Source: Hyaloscypha bicolor E (lineage: Eukaryota; Ascomycota; Leotiomycetes; Helotiales; Hyaloscyphaceae). From it: a DNA stretch of 64,000 bases. The notes beneath the pieces were generated by a model that was not told the DNA's origin, ran no database searches, and was given only the letters and a program-made list of their open reading frames with translations. Both the position numbers and the translations under genes were made by a program. Location: the NCBI RefSeq assembly GCF_002865645.1, contig NW_020194655.1, positions 124,001 to 188,000 of the forward strand, in the 5' to 3' direction. Of this stretch, positions 45,101 to 56,939 are shown in pieces (position 1 is the first letter of the stretch; each line of letters starts with the position of its first letter).

Positions 45101-48100
45101 AATCTGGATTTCTATACTTAATAAAGCAATTATTATATATAATATTATATTTAATAAGAATATTTTCTATAAAAAGAATTATAAATATACTAAAAGCTAT
45201 AATATAGAAATTATAAAGAATATAATAAAACTATTTCTAGAAAATCAAATTTAGGATATTAAATTAATCTTTAATAATAAGGAATTATAATATAATAGCT
45301 TATTAAAATAAATAAAAAATAAGTCTAAACTAGGAAATAATAAATAAATGAATTAATAATTAAAAGAGTTTATAAATATACTAATAAGTTATAATTCGGG
45401 AATAAGAAGCTCTATAGCCTTACTAGAAATAGAACTTATAATTTTATAAAATACTTTAGAGCCAGAAAGTATACTAGAGTCTAGAAATAATAGAAATAAA
45501 TATATTAAGCTTTTAAGAAAGCTTAATACTATAAAGAGAAATATAATAGAATATATTAAAACTATTAGGAAAATATACTAAATTAATAAAAATAAAAAAG
45601 AATTTCCTTAGAACTAGTAATAAGGTTTACTAATAGCTTCTATAAATAAAGCAGAAAGCTTATTTATAAAACGAATAGAAAGCTTAATAAAAATAGAAGA
45701 ATTTTCTATAAAAAGAATAAATAGCTTAGCTAAAATAGAAAATTAAATAATAAAACTAAAAAGAAAATAAATAAAAAAGCTAATTATTAAAACTAGAAAT
45801 AGGCTAATTCAAATATATTTATATAAAAGAAATAATTATAATAAAGATTTCAGTAAAACTAGTAATAATATAATTACTATAAATAATAAGTAAATTAAAT
45901 TAGATTAATTATTTAGAATTTCTTTTAGGGTCTTTCTGGCCTAATTAGCTAGAGAATTATAAAAAGGGATTTAATTACAAGATTATATATATTATAATTA
46001 TAGTAATAGTTTAATTAAGAATATATCTAGAATAGAAAGCTCCGGATAGTATAATAATAAGAAAAATTCATATTAATAATTTTCTAAAGGCTTTAAAAAC
46101 ATAAAATAATCTAGAGAAATATCTAGCTAGAAAGTATTTTAAATTAAATACTAAACTAGAGATTAATAACTTTAAAGCTCGAAATTACTAAAGAATTATT
46201 TCTAATAATAAAGCAAGTATATCTCTAATTTCTTTAAAATTAATTCTAATAAATATATTACTTAATATTATTTAAGGCTAGTAATTTATAAAAATCTTTA
46301 AGAAAAAATATTATTTCTATCTATATATACTACTATACTTATAATAAGGTCTTTTTAAATAGCTAGTATAATTATAGCTTATTTTAATCTAGAAATAAAA
46401 TAATTTAATATTATAAATATATTTATTAATATAAAAAGAGATTCTAATAGACTTATAGTAATATATAAGCTATTAGACGGTTTTAAGATATTAGACTATA
46501 TAATAGAAATAAATTAAGTTCTATATAAGCTATAAGACTCTTTTATTCTATAATATAAATATTAGATAAATACTTTTAAAAGAATTAAATTCTTTAAATT
46601 TAATAAAAGATCCTATATTTATATAGATATAGATTATAAGGTCTTTATTATTTTCTATATAAATAACTTTTAAATACTTTATTATAAGAATTATAAAGCA
46701 TATATTTAATTAATTATTATTTAGATTAAAAGGATTTATAAGCTTTATAATATATGAAATATAAAATAGTTTCTAGAAATTTATATAATTAGAAATTAAA
46801 AAACTAAAAAGCTCTAACTAATTTATAATACCTATATTAAGAAAATTATTAAGAAGTTTAAAATAATAAATAAAAAATACTCTAATATTTTATTATCTGA
46901 AATTAATTTTCAGAAATATAGTAATTAAGCTTATCTATATTAAATTAAGATATATTAAAAGAAAATTAGATTAGATCTAGCTTTTACTACTTTAGTATTC
47001 TTTTAGTTCTTAATAAATCCTGTTCTAAAGTATTTTATAATTATAAATTAGGCTTTCTAATATCTATTTAAAACCCAGTTTTTAGTAATTTAGTATAATA
47101 AGAAATATAGAAAAATATAGCTATAAATTATATTTAATACTTTATATATAAATAATTTAAATATATAATAATTAAACTATAAGTATATAATCTTTTTATT
47201 TAGAGGTTTAATATTATAGAAAGCTATTTAATAGAATACTATAATTATTTCTTGAATTAAATTAGAAATATATAGAGTTATTTATATAATAAAGAAAACT
47301 ATAGCTTTCTAGAAGCTATTTAGAAATCTATACTTGAATCTTAGAAAGCTCTAGATTATATTCTATAATAATAAATAAACTATTTAATTAATTATTAGAA
47401 AAAATAAAAGAATTACTATAAAGCTCTATTATATTAATATTTAGAATATATAGCTATATTAAAAATATAATAAAAGTGTCTTTTAAATTATATACTTTTA
47501 AATAAGTAATATATTTATAAATAAACTTATAAAAAACCTATTCTAATTTAAATTCGAGAATTTTAGAGCTTTATTAAATATTTAAAATATTAGAATAAAG
47601 ATTAAAATAATTAAATAATATAAAAAAAGGCTTTTATTTATATTTTTTATTTATAAAATCTATTAAAATAATAGAGCTTAAGAGCTAATAATAGAAGATT
47701 TAAAGGTGCTTTATTATAATATTAATAAGCTTATATAAAAGACTCTTTATCTAATTAAACTACTTTTTCTTCTTAGCCTAAATATTAATAGAAAAGCTTT
47801 TATTACTATTCTTTTTATTAGATTTAGTAATCTTAAATATAATATAAATAAAATATCTAAAAGCAGATAAATACTTTAAAAAAGTTAGAATATATAAAGA
47901 GAATTAAGAAAAGAAAGCCTATAGTATTTTTTAGTAATCAGGAGTTTAATAAAAAAGAGCTATATAATAGAAATATAAAACATTAGAATAATAATATAAG
48001 AATAACCAGAAGTATATTTCTAGTAATAAGAACCTCTATTAAATAATATTATAATAAGAATTATTATTTTTACTCTTTAGAATAAAAGAGACTATATTAA

Positions 48101-48735
48101 ATTAAAACGAGCTTTAAAATAATATAAAGAACTTATAGTAACTTATATAAAGAATCTTTCTAAAACTAGTATAAATAAGATAAGAAATATAAAGTTTTAA
48201 TATAGCCTTTTTTACTTTTAGTAAAAAAGTACTAGAAGTATTAGAAGATATTATAGGAATCTAAACCTCGATATTTTATTAAATATAAGCTTTATATTAA
48301 TAATTAAGAGCTATATTTATAGCAGACTTGCAAGCTATTTAATACTATCTAAAGTTAGTAAAAAATAAAATAAGAATATGTTTTAAATTAAAAATATCTT
48401 GGATTTATAAACCGGAATTAATTTAATAATAATATAAAAAGAAATAGAACTAGTATAAGCTATATTTATAATAATTGCAAGCTTAAAAAGAGAACTCTAG
48501 AAGAATATTAAAGAAAAGTAGTTTAATTAGAAGCTCTAGTATTAGTAAAAGGTGAACTTTATATAGAGCTTTCCTGAAATTTAGTAATTTGGAGAAATAA
48601 TATATATTAAGTCTATTTAGTTCGGAATATTAATATAGCTCTATAAAACTCATATATTAGACGATTTTTACTATTTCAAAGCTCTCTAATTAGATAGAAT
48701 AAGTAAAATACGGTATTATATCTTTTTAGGAAATA

Positions 48736-48906
48736 TATTATAATAAGAATTATTAAATTAGGGCTAATATAATTAATTTATTTAGTTAGGATCTATATAT
48801 TTATTTTCTAAAGCTTTATATTTTATTTAAGCTCTTTTCTAGCTAGTTTAATTAATTCTTTTACTATTTAATATAACTCTTTATTCTATAATCTTTATAT
48901 ATATTA
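48736..48906 (+). repeat. 3' LTR of the copia element, RIP-degraded
   Basis: Same length as the 5' LTR and alignable without gaps at both ends; begins TATTATAATAAG where the 5' copy has TGTCGCAGTGAG, every difference being a transition toward A/T. Confidence 0.85.
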
Positions 48907-50230
48907 AAAGGCAAATATCTTAAAAACTTAAAGCTTTAGTAAAATAATATTATATAAATAACTTCTTTAATATATAGTAATATAAATAGCCCTAATAATC
49001 TAATTCTAAAACTTTATACTCGCTATTTTATAGTATGAATTATATAAGGAATTTCTTTAAATATAAGCTAAAAATTAGATATAATTATCTAAATAGTATT
49101 ATATTATTATAATAAAATAATAGTTAAAGCTAATAATATATTATTATTATTTGGGAAATATAAAATATAACTAATATATTACTAATTATAACTAATTTTT
49201 CAAGAACTTTATATATATAAATTAGATAATTACTATTACTTATTATATAAAAGAATAAAGTTAAATATAATATAAAATATAATTAATTATTATATAATAA
49301 GAATACTATTTCTAGATTTATATATATAATATTATAGTAATATAACTCTTTATTTAATATAATAATATATAATTATATAAAAATACTAGTTATTTAATTA
49401 ACTTTCGAAAATAGCTTATAAGCTTATTTAATCTATTTTTAAAAAACTATCTAATATTTATTTGAATTTACTTTTTATATTTGTTTTTTATCCGGCTATA
49501 AAATATTCTTTAATATAAAAAATATATTATAAAAGTTATAAGAAATTAAATAAATATATTAAAGCTCGGGATTATTATTAATTAATCTTTATAAGCTATA
49601 TTATATATTATTAATATTAGATAAAAAGATATAAAACTTAATTAAGTTCTTTTATATAATTTCTATTATAGCTTATTTAATATTTTTAATTAACTAATTA
49701 GTTTTTACTTTCTTTATATTAATTTTTATATTTTTTTTTAATAATATAACTTTTTATTAATAAAAAAAGAAATATTCTTAATTCATTATTTTAATATATT
49801 TATAAATTTATTAATAATAATTTAAATATAGCTAGCTTTTAATATAACTTAAAGAACTTGCTTTTAAATATTTTATATATAGATTAGAAAAGATTATTTA
49901 AGAATTAATAATATATAAAAGGCTTGAATTATATTTTCTTAAAAAAGACTCTTTATTTTAATATTTCAAATATAAAGAAGTTAGTTATAAAAGTATAAAT
50001 TACTATAGTAAAAAGCTTTATATTAGTTATATTAAAGGGCTTGAAAAAATTATTAATAGATTTATAATAACTAGTATTATATAGTTAATATAAATATGAT
50101 TTTAGCCAAAGAAATTAGTTTTAGCTAAGGTTTCAAGCTTTAATTTAAACTAAGTTCGGATTTTAAAGCTCGGTATTTTAGTAATCTTAGCTATACCTAA
50201 CTTATTTACTACTATACCTCACTTCCTTCC
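48907..50230. other. AT-rich block, unidentified degraded repeat
   Basis: 1.3 kb of very AT-rich DNA between the copia 3' LTR and the Tc1/mariner element. No coding remnant could be recognised in any frame. The composition matches RIP-degraded transposons nearby. Confidence 0.6.
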
Positions 50231-50232
50231 TT

Positions 50233-51770
50233 ATGAGCCTAATTATAATAGTCTATATATACAGGGTTCAAAATTATTAATTCCATTAAAATTAGATATT
50301 AAAGCAGTATTTAATTAGGAGTTAACCACTCATAATACTCTATAAGTACTTGAACCTAATACTCCTGCTTTAAAATTAACTTATTAATCTATTCTTGAGG
50401 TATTCTGTCCCATTCCTCCTGTACTATCTCTTCCATTTCTGCTTCAGTTTGTGGCTGCTTTCGGCGGCATTAAAGAGCTTGCTTAATCCTCCTCCAGTAC
50501 TTTTTAATTAGATTTATATCAGGGCTTATAGAAGGATATAGCATTAAAATAATGCCGTAATTTATATGAAACCTTTAATAGTAATTAGTTATCGACTTGT
50601 GGCCGTGAGCTGAGTTACTGTCCTCTATAATAAGGGCTCGGTAGCAGGGCAAAGGAGGTAAGTTATAGCTACAAAAGCTTCCAAAATAGGGGTGAGGTGT
50701 ATTTTAAGGACCTGGGCAAGGTAATCCTTTTGCGTAAAGGCTCTCTTCTTGCCAGAACCATAAATAAATAATAAGTGTCACGATTCCCCGATGCCTCGCC
50801 AGATGCCAGATGCCTCCTAGGCGCACGTGACGCGGCCGCCTCGCTAGGGAAGTATGCTTGGAATGCACTGGAGATATTAGAAGGCTAAGCCCCTTCGGGA
50901 CTAGCGCACTGTGGGGTGCATATACTCCCTCGCAGCCTCCTGTATTCTAGTTTTCCCTTCCTTAGCTTTGAATCGTCTTCGTAAGGGACCTTCTACCTTG
51001 CTTTCCAAGCCCTGAATGTCGTACCCGTAACAATAAGGGACTCTTATAACCATATCCAATTACTCCCCACGCGTTTACAGGCGTTATATGGCCCCGGTGA
51101 AACTAGTATTATATATATATATATATATAGGGTGGGTTCTCTCGCTCTTATTCCTCGTTACTCTATACTTTACTATTCTTCCCCTAACTAAAAATATAAC
51201 CTCGTCTGACCATAAGACCTTAAGCCACTTCTTGTACCAGAATATATATATAATCGCCTAAAGGAGTCGACTAATAACTTGTGCAGCGGTAAGGTAGGGC
51301 TTTTGGCAAGCTATATATTAATAATACCCGCGTTAGTAAAGTCTTTATTAAAGGGTAGAGGCAGTAACCTTGAGTTTGAGTTCTAGAACTAAGTAATTAT
51401 AGTCTAAATAACGCTGGTTGTAGTTCTCGGAGTAATACTCAATAATTACATCAACTTGCATATTACTAAGCTTCTTGGGTTTGCCTACTCGATTTGGGCG
51501 TTTTTGCTCAGGCGCCTTATATGCTAGGATCCGATTAATTGTCGTATTGCCGAGGTGGTAACGCTCTTGGAGCTAAAGTTTTGGCACCTTCCCAAACCAG
51601 TATAACTAGCGAATAGCTTTCTTGTACTTTGTAGGGATCTCAAAGCCCTTTTGGTAATCAAAATCGAGTGGGGGGGTAGAAGCCATAATTTAGAGTGTTT
51701 TTGGAAGATTTAGTAAGTGCGGTACGCTAAAATAAGGCCTGTATGTACAGACTACTGCGATTAGGCTCGT
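50233..51770 (-). mobile_element. Tc1/mariner-type DNA transposon, degraded and split
   Basis: The ends are 34-bp inverted repeats (50233-50266 and 51737-51770). The left one reads ATGAGCCTAATTATAATAG where the right one, inverted, reads ACGAGCCTAATCGCAGTAG. A TA dinucleotide follows the right end and TT precedes the left. On the minus strand a Tc1/mariner-type DDE transposase can be followed: LKVLWSDEV near 51200, GSGKKRAFTQKDYLAQVLK, and near the end IKKYWRRIKQAL and PQTEAEMEEIVQEEWDRIPQ (about 50390-50530). Several stops, an AT microsatellite inside the coding part (51107-51129) and a 257-bp solo LTR break it. Without the LTR the element is about 1.28 kb, usual for the group. Confidence 0.82.
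50776..51032. mobile_element. Solo LTR inserted in the mariner element
   Basis: 257 bp of normal GC content starting TGTCACGATTCC and ending GTACCCGTAACA, flanked by perfect 5-bp duplications ATAAG (50771-50775 and 51033-51037). The ends TGTCACG and CGTAACA are near inverted repeats, as in LTRs. No internal retrotransposon sequence remains, so LTR-LTR recombination is likely. It interrupts the mariner transposase reading. Confidence 0.85.
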
Positions 51771-51776
51771 TAGCTT

Positions 51777-54273
51777 TAGATTCTTAAAACATTGAAATTA
51801 TTAATCTGTATATCTTATTTCATTGCTTTATTTCTATTATTATAAGATTTAACTAAGTACTTTCTTTTAAGTATTATTTCTTGCTTCTTTTACTTTATTT
51901 TTTATTTTTTGAACCAATTATAATTATATAAGTATTTCTTATAATATTAGATAATATTTCAAGCTTTATTATTATTATAATAAATATAAACTACTTTATT
52001 ATATTTATTAATTTTAGAGACTCTTTTAAATTAGGTAATAATAAAATTATTTTTAAATTAGATTAAGTAATACTAGCACGCATTTTATAAGGGGAGTTAA
52101 GTAATTGAAGCTATTATAAGTACTAAATCAAGAGTAATATTAATAACGTTTCTGGAAAGTTTTAAAGCTTTGCGAGAAATAATTACATAGGCTAAACCTA
52201 CTAGAGCTAGTATGTCACGTGCTATAAAAAAAAAACTTAAAAATGCATTTTAACCATTATATTACATTTTTATATAATGGGGGTCCAAATTATATAATTT
52301 TTACATCACTAGCGTGGCTTGAGGGCTATGCAGGGGCAAACATTGCCAGGGTGGGGGAGGCGGCTTGAGACACTTGGATTTTACAAGAACCCGGTGGGTG
52401 GGATCCTGGCTGCCAGGCTGCTAACATCAGACCGAGCATTATTTCCTTTGAGACATGCCAGGTCAAGTGCCCCCGAGGGGAATTAATCATGACTATCACA
52501 ACCAGTTTGTGTATGTTAACAGCTCCTCCATTTTTCAGTACCCGTTGGGACGACCATAACATAAGTTGGGGGTGTCAAAAGGTACGTGGAGGGCGCAGAA
52601 AACTTTCCCTTCCTCGACTTTGCAACCCGAATATCCTGGAGCCAAGTTATTCAGTTAAGTACATCCAGATTACCCCAGAATACACTCCCAGATGTAACAA
52701 TTCTAATACTCCTGAATAACAAGATATAATGATTGGATGGACAGATATCGAATACGAGTAGTGAGGGTTCATGGTGGGGTTACTTGATCCCCGACGAAAG
52801 AATACTCCTATCCATAAACAAATCGGCTGTCTGTTAGTAAGTGCCCACAGAGCTCAAAAATAATACAATGATTTCTCATTATAAATGCTATATCATATGT
52901 GCATTCAGACACAAGTTGAAGCACAAAGTTCAGATCAGAGGCTATTTAACGGAGGGGTATTCTGTCGAGGTTGGGTACGGCGTGTCAACTTTACTATATC
53001 AAGAGGGCAATGCACGAACGAATCACGCTACTCATCCAGAATTCGGACTAACATCTAGTGCTGGAGATGAGTAACTTCTCACCCATACTCCCCTAGCCTT
53101 CTTTCCCAGCTACTGAACATTTGCGGGTATGACTCAAGTGGCTAATTGGTAATGATCCTGGGTGTGAACCAGCACGAACGGCTTTATCCCATGACCGAAC
53201 TTCACACGTTGTACTTGGCGAAGGTCTTGAGAGATGGCATATGTTATGCTTCCACTGATATCAAGAGACTTCGTAGAGAACTGAGCACTCGGAGCGTTAA
53301 GCAAACTTAAGTAGAAGGAGAGAGAGGCACAGCCCAGAGAGAGAGCACGCACAAGAGTCGATGCTGAGGCAATGATCTGGCTGCTTGTAAAGCTGCCTGG
53401 GCTTCTTCAATGCAGCCAATGAGGTCCATACTTGGCATCCCGAATCGTGCATCGCTGAGCGAAATGTCGACTAGGCTCCCGATGCTGGCGGGAGCCTGCG
53501 TTCAGTGAAACGAGGCAATACAAACCGAAATCGGCTGTCACACACAGATGTGGAGGAGCAGGTTTGCAATGAAATAATTTCTTCCAGTTGCTATCTGCCA
53601 CAAAGGAGTATGATGGTATGCTTCCACAGCCATGCCAGTGAAGATCTATCCCAGTGTCGCCCAATCCATCCATGCGCCCGCTAAAAGGCGCTCATATACA
53701 AACCATTATGACTCCTCTATCGAAGCCATCCTAAAGAATAAGCACTCGAAACCAAGACAGCAGGAAATCGTAGATCGTGGCAGAAGCTTTTGTGGGGGAA
53801 GTCGCAATGAAAGGGTATCGTTCAAGAATGCAAAACGTAATGTATGGGGTGTGCCTTCTGTGCACTGTATGTTCGCTGGACCACGGAATGCGTCTATGGA
53901 CATGAGGAAGCCGCACGCCGGATGCTTTATCTAGGCCTTCAGAATTCGTGTCGGTGTCGTGTGCCGTCCATGCGAAAATCGTTGCATCGTGCTGACGCTT
54001 GCCCAGCTGTCATATGAGCCCGCTCGATCGTCTGGCTATCGTCTCGATGTGGCAGAGGTCAGGAAAGAGATTCGTATTTTTCGTGCGCGTGCGAGGGCTC
54101 GGTGATTCGCATGAGAGAAGGAGGTATGTCGTCACGTCGTCATCATCTATTAGAATGAAGAAATTAGCCTTCAAGGCCCACTAAAGAGATGACGAAAAGT
54201 GGAGGTAGCCAAGATGCTAACGCAAACTATAGAAAGCTTAAAACAACTGCGATACCCGAACACGACGTACCAT
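51777..54273. other. AT-rich edge, then gene-free normal DNA
   Basis: 2.5 kb. 51780-52080 is AT-rich degraded repeat. From about 52300 the base composition returns to normal. Open frames of 60-100 codons (for example 53632-53934 plus) show no domain and overlap others on the opposite strand. No gene, RNA or element end recognised. Confidence 0.4.
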
Positions 54274-55788
54274 CTACTCGTTGTTTTGCTTGGGGACGTC
54301 ACCCGAAGCACAACTTTCCGGGACTGAGCAGTCCGCTGCACGTTCAGCAGCCTTTCCCTCCACCGTTGGCGTTGCTGGGATACTCGAGCAGGTCGATATC
54401 GTGGAAGCTGTGGTCCGTCTGGTGATTGACGAGAATATCGTATTTCCCGAGAAGTTGGTGGCATCACTGTCGTTGGTGTTGGACCTCCGGCTTGCGAAGT
54501 CGCCTTGAAGATCGCGCAATGGAGCATTGCGATCTGGTCTCTGCTGCCCAGTACGAGTACCGTGGTAGAAGGGGGAGCCATTGGGTTGCTGGGCCGAGGG
54601 ATTCCAAGTGTCTGGTCTCTGCTGCCCAGCACCAGTACCCTGGTAGAAGGGGAAGCCATTGGGTTGCTGGGCCGAGGGATTCTGAGTGGCTGTGCCTGAG
54701 GTCCGCGCCGTCGGGTCTTGAGAAAGCCCAGTGGTCCCGGCCCATGTTCCACCCGCAGAGGATTGGGATCCAAGTCCGCTAGATGCATACAGGTTCGACG
54801 CCGTCGCTTTGTTCTGTTCATGAAATCTGTTGTCCTCTTGTGCGTCAAGCAATCTTTGTTCTACGCCAAGTCTGTCAGCGAAGTCTATTTTCTGTTTCGA
54901 TGTGCGGTAGTGCATACCATTGGTTCTTTTGCTTCCAAATAGAGCGCCAAACGAGTTGTCTCCGATACTGGCCAACCCTGGCTCAGCTAAGCTAGCTTTC
55001 TCAACTTTTCCCAAGAATCTGTGACCGCCGTGGCTGCGGAGGAACGTGCGGCCAAGTATAATATCAAATCCATTGGTACCGTCGGAAAGCTCGAAAACTT
55101 TCAGTCTGACCACTTCGTTTAGACCGAGCTTGCTGTTGTACAGAGGCAGAAGGACGAAAAATTTTGGCACTTCCTTCCTGTTCTTGTCCAACGGGTTGGT
55201 ATATGCTTTCAATTTCCGTTGGGGAATTGGAAACTCTTCGAAGTCGCCGATTCTGTCAAGTGCCAAACGGAAGATGAAGTTGGTTGGGGCTCCGGTATCA
55301 GTTGAAATCACAATGATACTAACGCGTCCATCTGGAGTCTTCGTCTGCGCTGTCCACGAGTATTCGTTCGACGCTTCACTGTCATCGCTTGACTCGGCAT
55401 CGTTGGCAGAGGAAGTGCGATATGGCAATGTGAGCTCGAGGTTCCTTTGCGCATTGTTTCTTCTATTCGAGGTGTATGCGGGGCTTTGGAAAAGTAGTCC
55501 GGTGATGAAGGGATCTATGATCGTGATACCGTTCGGGTCTGAGTTTGCAGCTGTCGTATCGAGCTGGGCCTTCCCTTGGAAGCTTTGATCGGGAGGTGTA
55601 CAGGTGTGTGCATCTGCCGCCAGCGTGGCACGAGCAGAGAGAAGATAGTCTGATGGGAGAATAGATGATGGTGATGCTTCTTGAGTGGAGGCGTCCTGAG
55701 GACACAAATCGTCATCCTTCGCTTGTTTGGCTCCCTGAGCAATGAGACTGCCCTCGCAGGCACTGTGACTATCACCAAGGGAAGTCAT
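54274..55788 (-). CDS. Retropepsin-like aspartic protease domain protein
   Basis: One open frame; from ATG 55788 it gives 504 residues (codons upstream to 55929 are open and may be part of another exon). Seen: a disordered N-terminal third; VSIIVISTDTGAPTNFIF with the DTGA aspartic active-site triad (Asp164); hydrophobic strands FFVLLPLY and VVRLKVFEL; and GFDIILGRTFLRSHGG, where ILGR (244-247) matches the second retropepsin signature. Spacing of about 80 residues between them fits one retropepsin domain. The C-terminal half is Gln/Ser/Thr-rich with two 26-residue tandem repeats. No reverse transcriptase, integrase or zinc knuckle is adjacent and base composition is normal, so it looks like a host gene or old domesticated gag-pro piece. 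Proteolytic activity is inferred only. Confidence 0.6.
   Translation of the reverse strand: MTSLGDSHSACEGSLIAQGAKQAKDDDLCPQDASTQEASPSSILPSDYLLSARATLAADAHTCTPPDQSFQGKAQLDTTAANSDPNGITIIDPFITGLLFQSPAYTSNRRNNAQRNLELTLPYRTSSANDAESSDDSEASNEYSWTAQTKTPDGRVSIIVISTDTGAPTNFIFRLALDRIGDFEEFPIPQRKLKAYTNPLDKNRKEVPKFFVLLPLYNSKLGLNEVVRLKVFELSDGTNGFDIILGRTFLRSHGGHRFLGKVEKASLAEPGLASIGDNSFGALFGSKRTNGMHYRTSKQKIDFADRLGVEQRLLDAQEDNRFHEQNKATASNLYASSGLGSQSSAGGTWAGTTGLSQDPTARTSGTATQNPSAQQPNGFPFYQGTGAGQQRPDTWNPSAQQPNGSPFYHGTRTGQQRPDRNAPLRDLQGDFASRRSNTNDSDATNFSGNTIFSSITRRTTASTISTCSSIPATPTVEGKAAERAADCSVPESCASGDVPKQNNE
54534..54690 (-). repeat. Two 78-bp in-frame tandem repeats
   Basis: Two near-identical 78-bp units, each encoding 26 residues with NPSAQQPNG, (F/S)PFY and GQQRPD. 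They differ at a handful of positions, and the period keeps the reading frame. They lie in the Gln/Ser-rich C-terminal part of the retropepsin-like gene. Confidence 0.8.
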
Positions 55789-56939
55789 CGTGTCTGCGGA
55801 CCGAGGAGCAGGCCCCTTGAGGTGGCATTCAGCAGAAGGTGTGGGTCGTCCTTTGGAAAAGGATGTTGTGAGCAAACGTCGGGAGGTGGAGCTAGCTGCT
55901 CTCCCGTGCTCCTCGCTTGAAATCTGCACCCGCGCAACAGCGCGATACCAGAATCGCCTGACTGATTGGCGGATTGCCCCTCGTTGATAAAAGGCGTGTT
56001 TTGTGTAGAATTGAAAATGGTGTCAATTGTGATGATGTGGAGGACTCCCTTTTTTGTGAAGATATGAACGATTCCAATTCCTGTTCTATCTATCAATTAT
56101 CGGACTGAAAAGACGTGCTTAGGGCTTCATCTCTGAGTTCTGCGCTAGTCACGTTTAAAACTTGTTGGTCTTACGAATTTTTTGCCCCTCACTCATAAAT
56201 TTCCAGCCTGGCAGGAAGATACTCGGGAATGCCGCCACGGTCAGTATCCCATCCGATGTCATTGAGCTTAAGGTCGGTCTATCTACAAAAAGCTTTCTCG
56301 TACACTATCAAGTTTATTCGCCTTCTGTGCAAAGCCTTGGAGAGAAATGGATGGATATCTGTTAAGGTTTTGCGAATGCCACAATGGAATACCTAGCGCC
56401 AGAGTCGGTCCAGGCAGAAACGCACCTGAAATGGTAAACATTCAGGCATGCAGTTATAGCCACACTCAACTCAATTGCCACCTCTATAACTGACGTATCA
56501 TGCTTCTCCGCTTGTCTCTCTTCGGGAGGGCTCCCCAGCCGGTAGCAAGCTGCTCGTGGGGAGCCCCTTCAGAGCTCAGTTCAAACTCTGGAGCGTTATG
56601 CCAAACCTTTGCTAGGAAGTTGGTGTTTTATCTACAAAATACGTTAGTGATAAGCTCCTGTGACTTTAGGTATTTCACTGTGGCATTAGCAATCCCCATC
56701 TGTTATTGGCTGTCGAGAGGTGGTCGCTCCGTTCACAAGATTGGTTGTCCGGTGACAATCACGTGCTTACTATTTTCCTTGGCAACAGTGCTTTGCCTAA
56801 TCTTCAAGGCTCCAAGTGAGCAAACCTCTGTGCTCAGCCTCACGCGCTTTGGCCAACCATCACGATACACATTCTTGGTCTTGCATCTCTCAAGCAGACG
56901 AACAACTTTATATAGAACAACACTTGATCCCGTGATCAG
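55789..56939. other. Spacer between divergent genes
   Basis: 1.15 kb upstream of both the minus-strand retropepsin-like gene and the plus-strand DUF6594 gene. A minus frame at 55785-56096 could be an upstream exon of the retropepsin-like gene, but no clear donor/acceptor pair was found. A hydrophobic frame at 56500-56997 is not called. Confidence 0.4.

Larger units (their letters stand above)
42013..48906 (+). mobile_element. Complete Ty1/copia retrotransposon, RIP-degraded
   Basis: A 6894-bp element with two 171-bp LTRs (42013-42183 and 48736-48906), flanked by GAAGG (42008-42012) and AAAGG (48907-48911), a 5-bp target duplication differing by one G to A change. Between them a plus-strand polyprotein can still be traced through dense stops: gag-like part (42.2-43.6 kb), protease (about 43.65-44.0), integrase with remains of QEIINKTIIIYLIANLPERL (44.2-44.95), reverse transcriptase with LEINNFKARNY and the YVDD-like box (46.1-46.8), and RNase H (47.0-47.6). 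Integrase before RT marks it as copia, not gypsy. Nearly all damage is C:G to T:A, the RIP signature. About 1.1 kb between RNase H and the 3' LTR is unassigned. No functional protein remains. Confidence 0.88.

Noticed and set aside
48907..50230. Helitron or MULE identity for the AT-rich block
   Set aside because: No Rep/helicase or transposase remnant and no diagnostic ends could be read through the degradation.
51107..51129. AT dinucleotide run as a separate element end
   Set aside because: The mariner transposase reading continues on both sides, so it is a microsatellite expansion inside the element.
54171..54848. 225-codon minus frame opposing the retropepsin-like gene frame
   Set aside because: It overlaps the C-terminal repeat part of the better-supported 54274-55788 frame and shows only repeat-derived Pro/Ser sequence.
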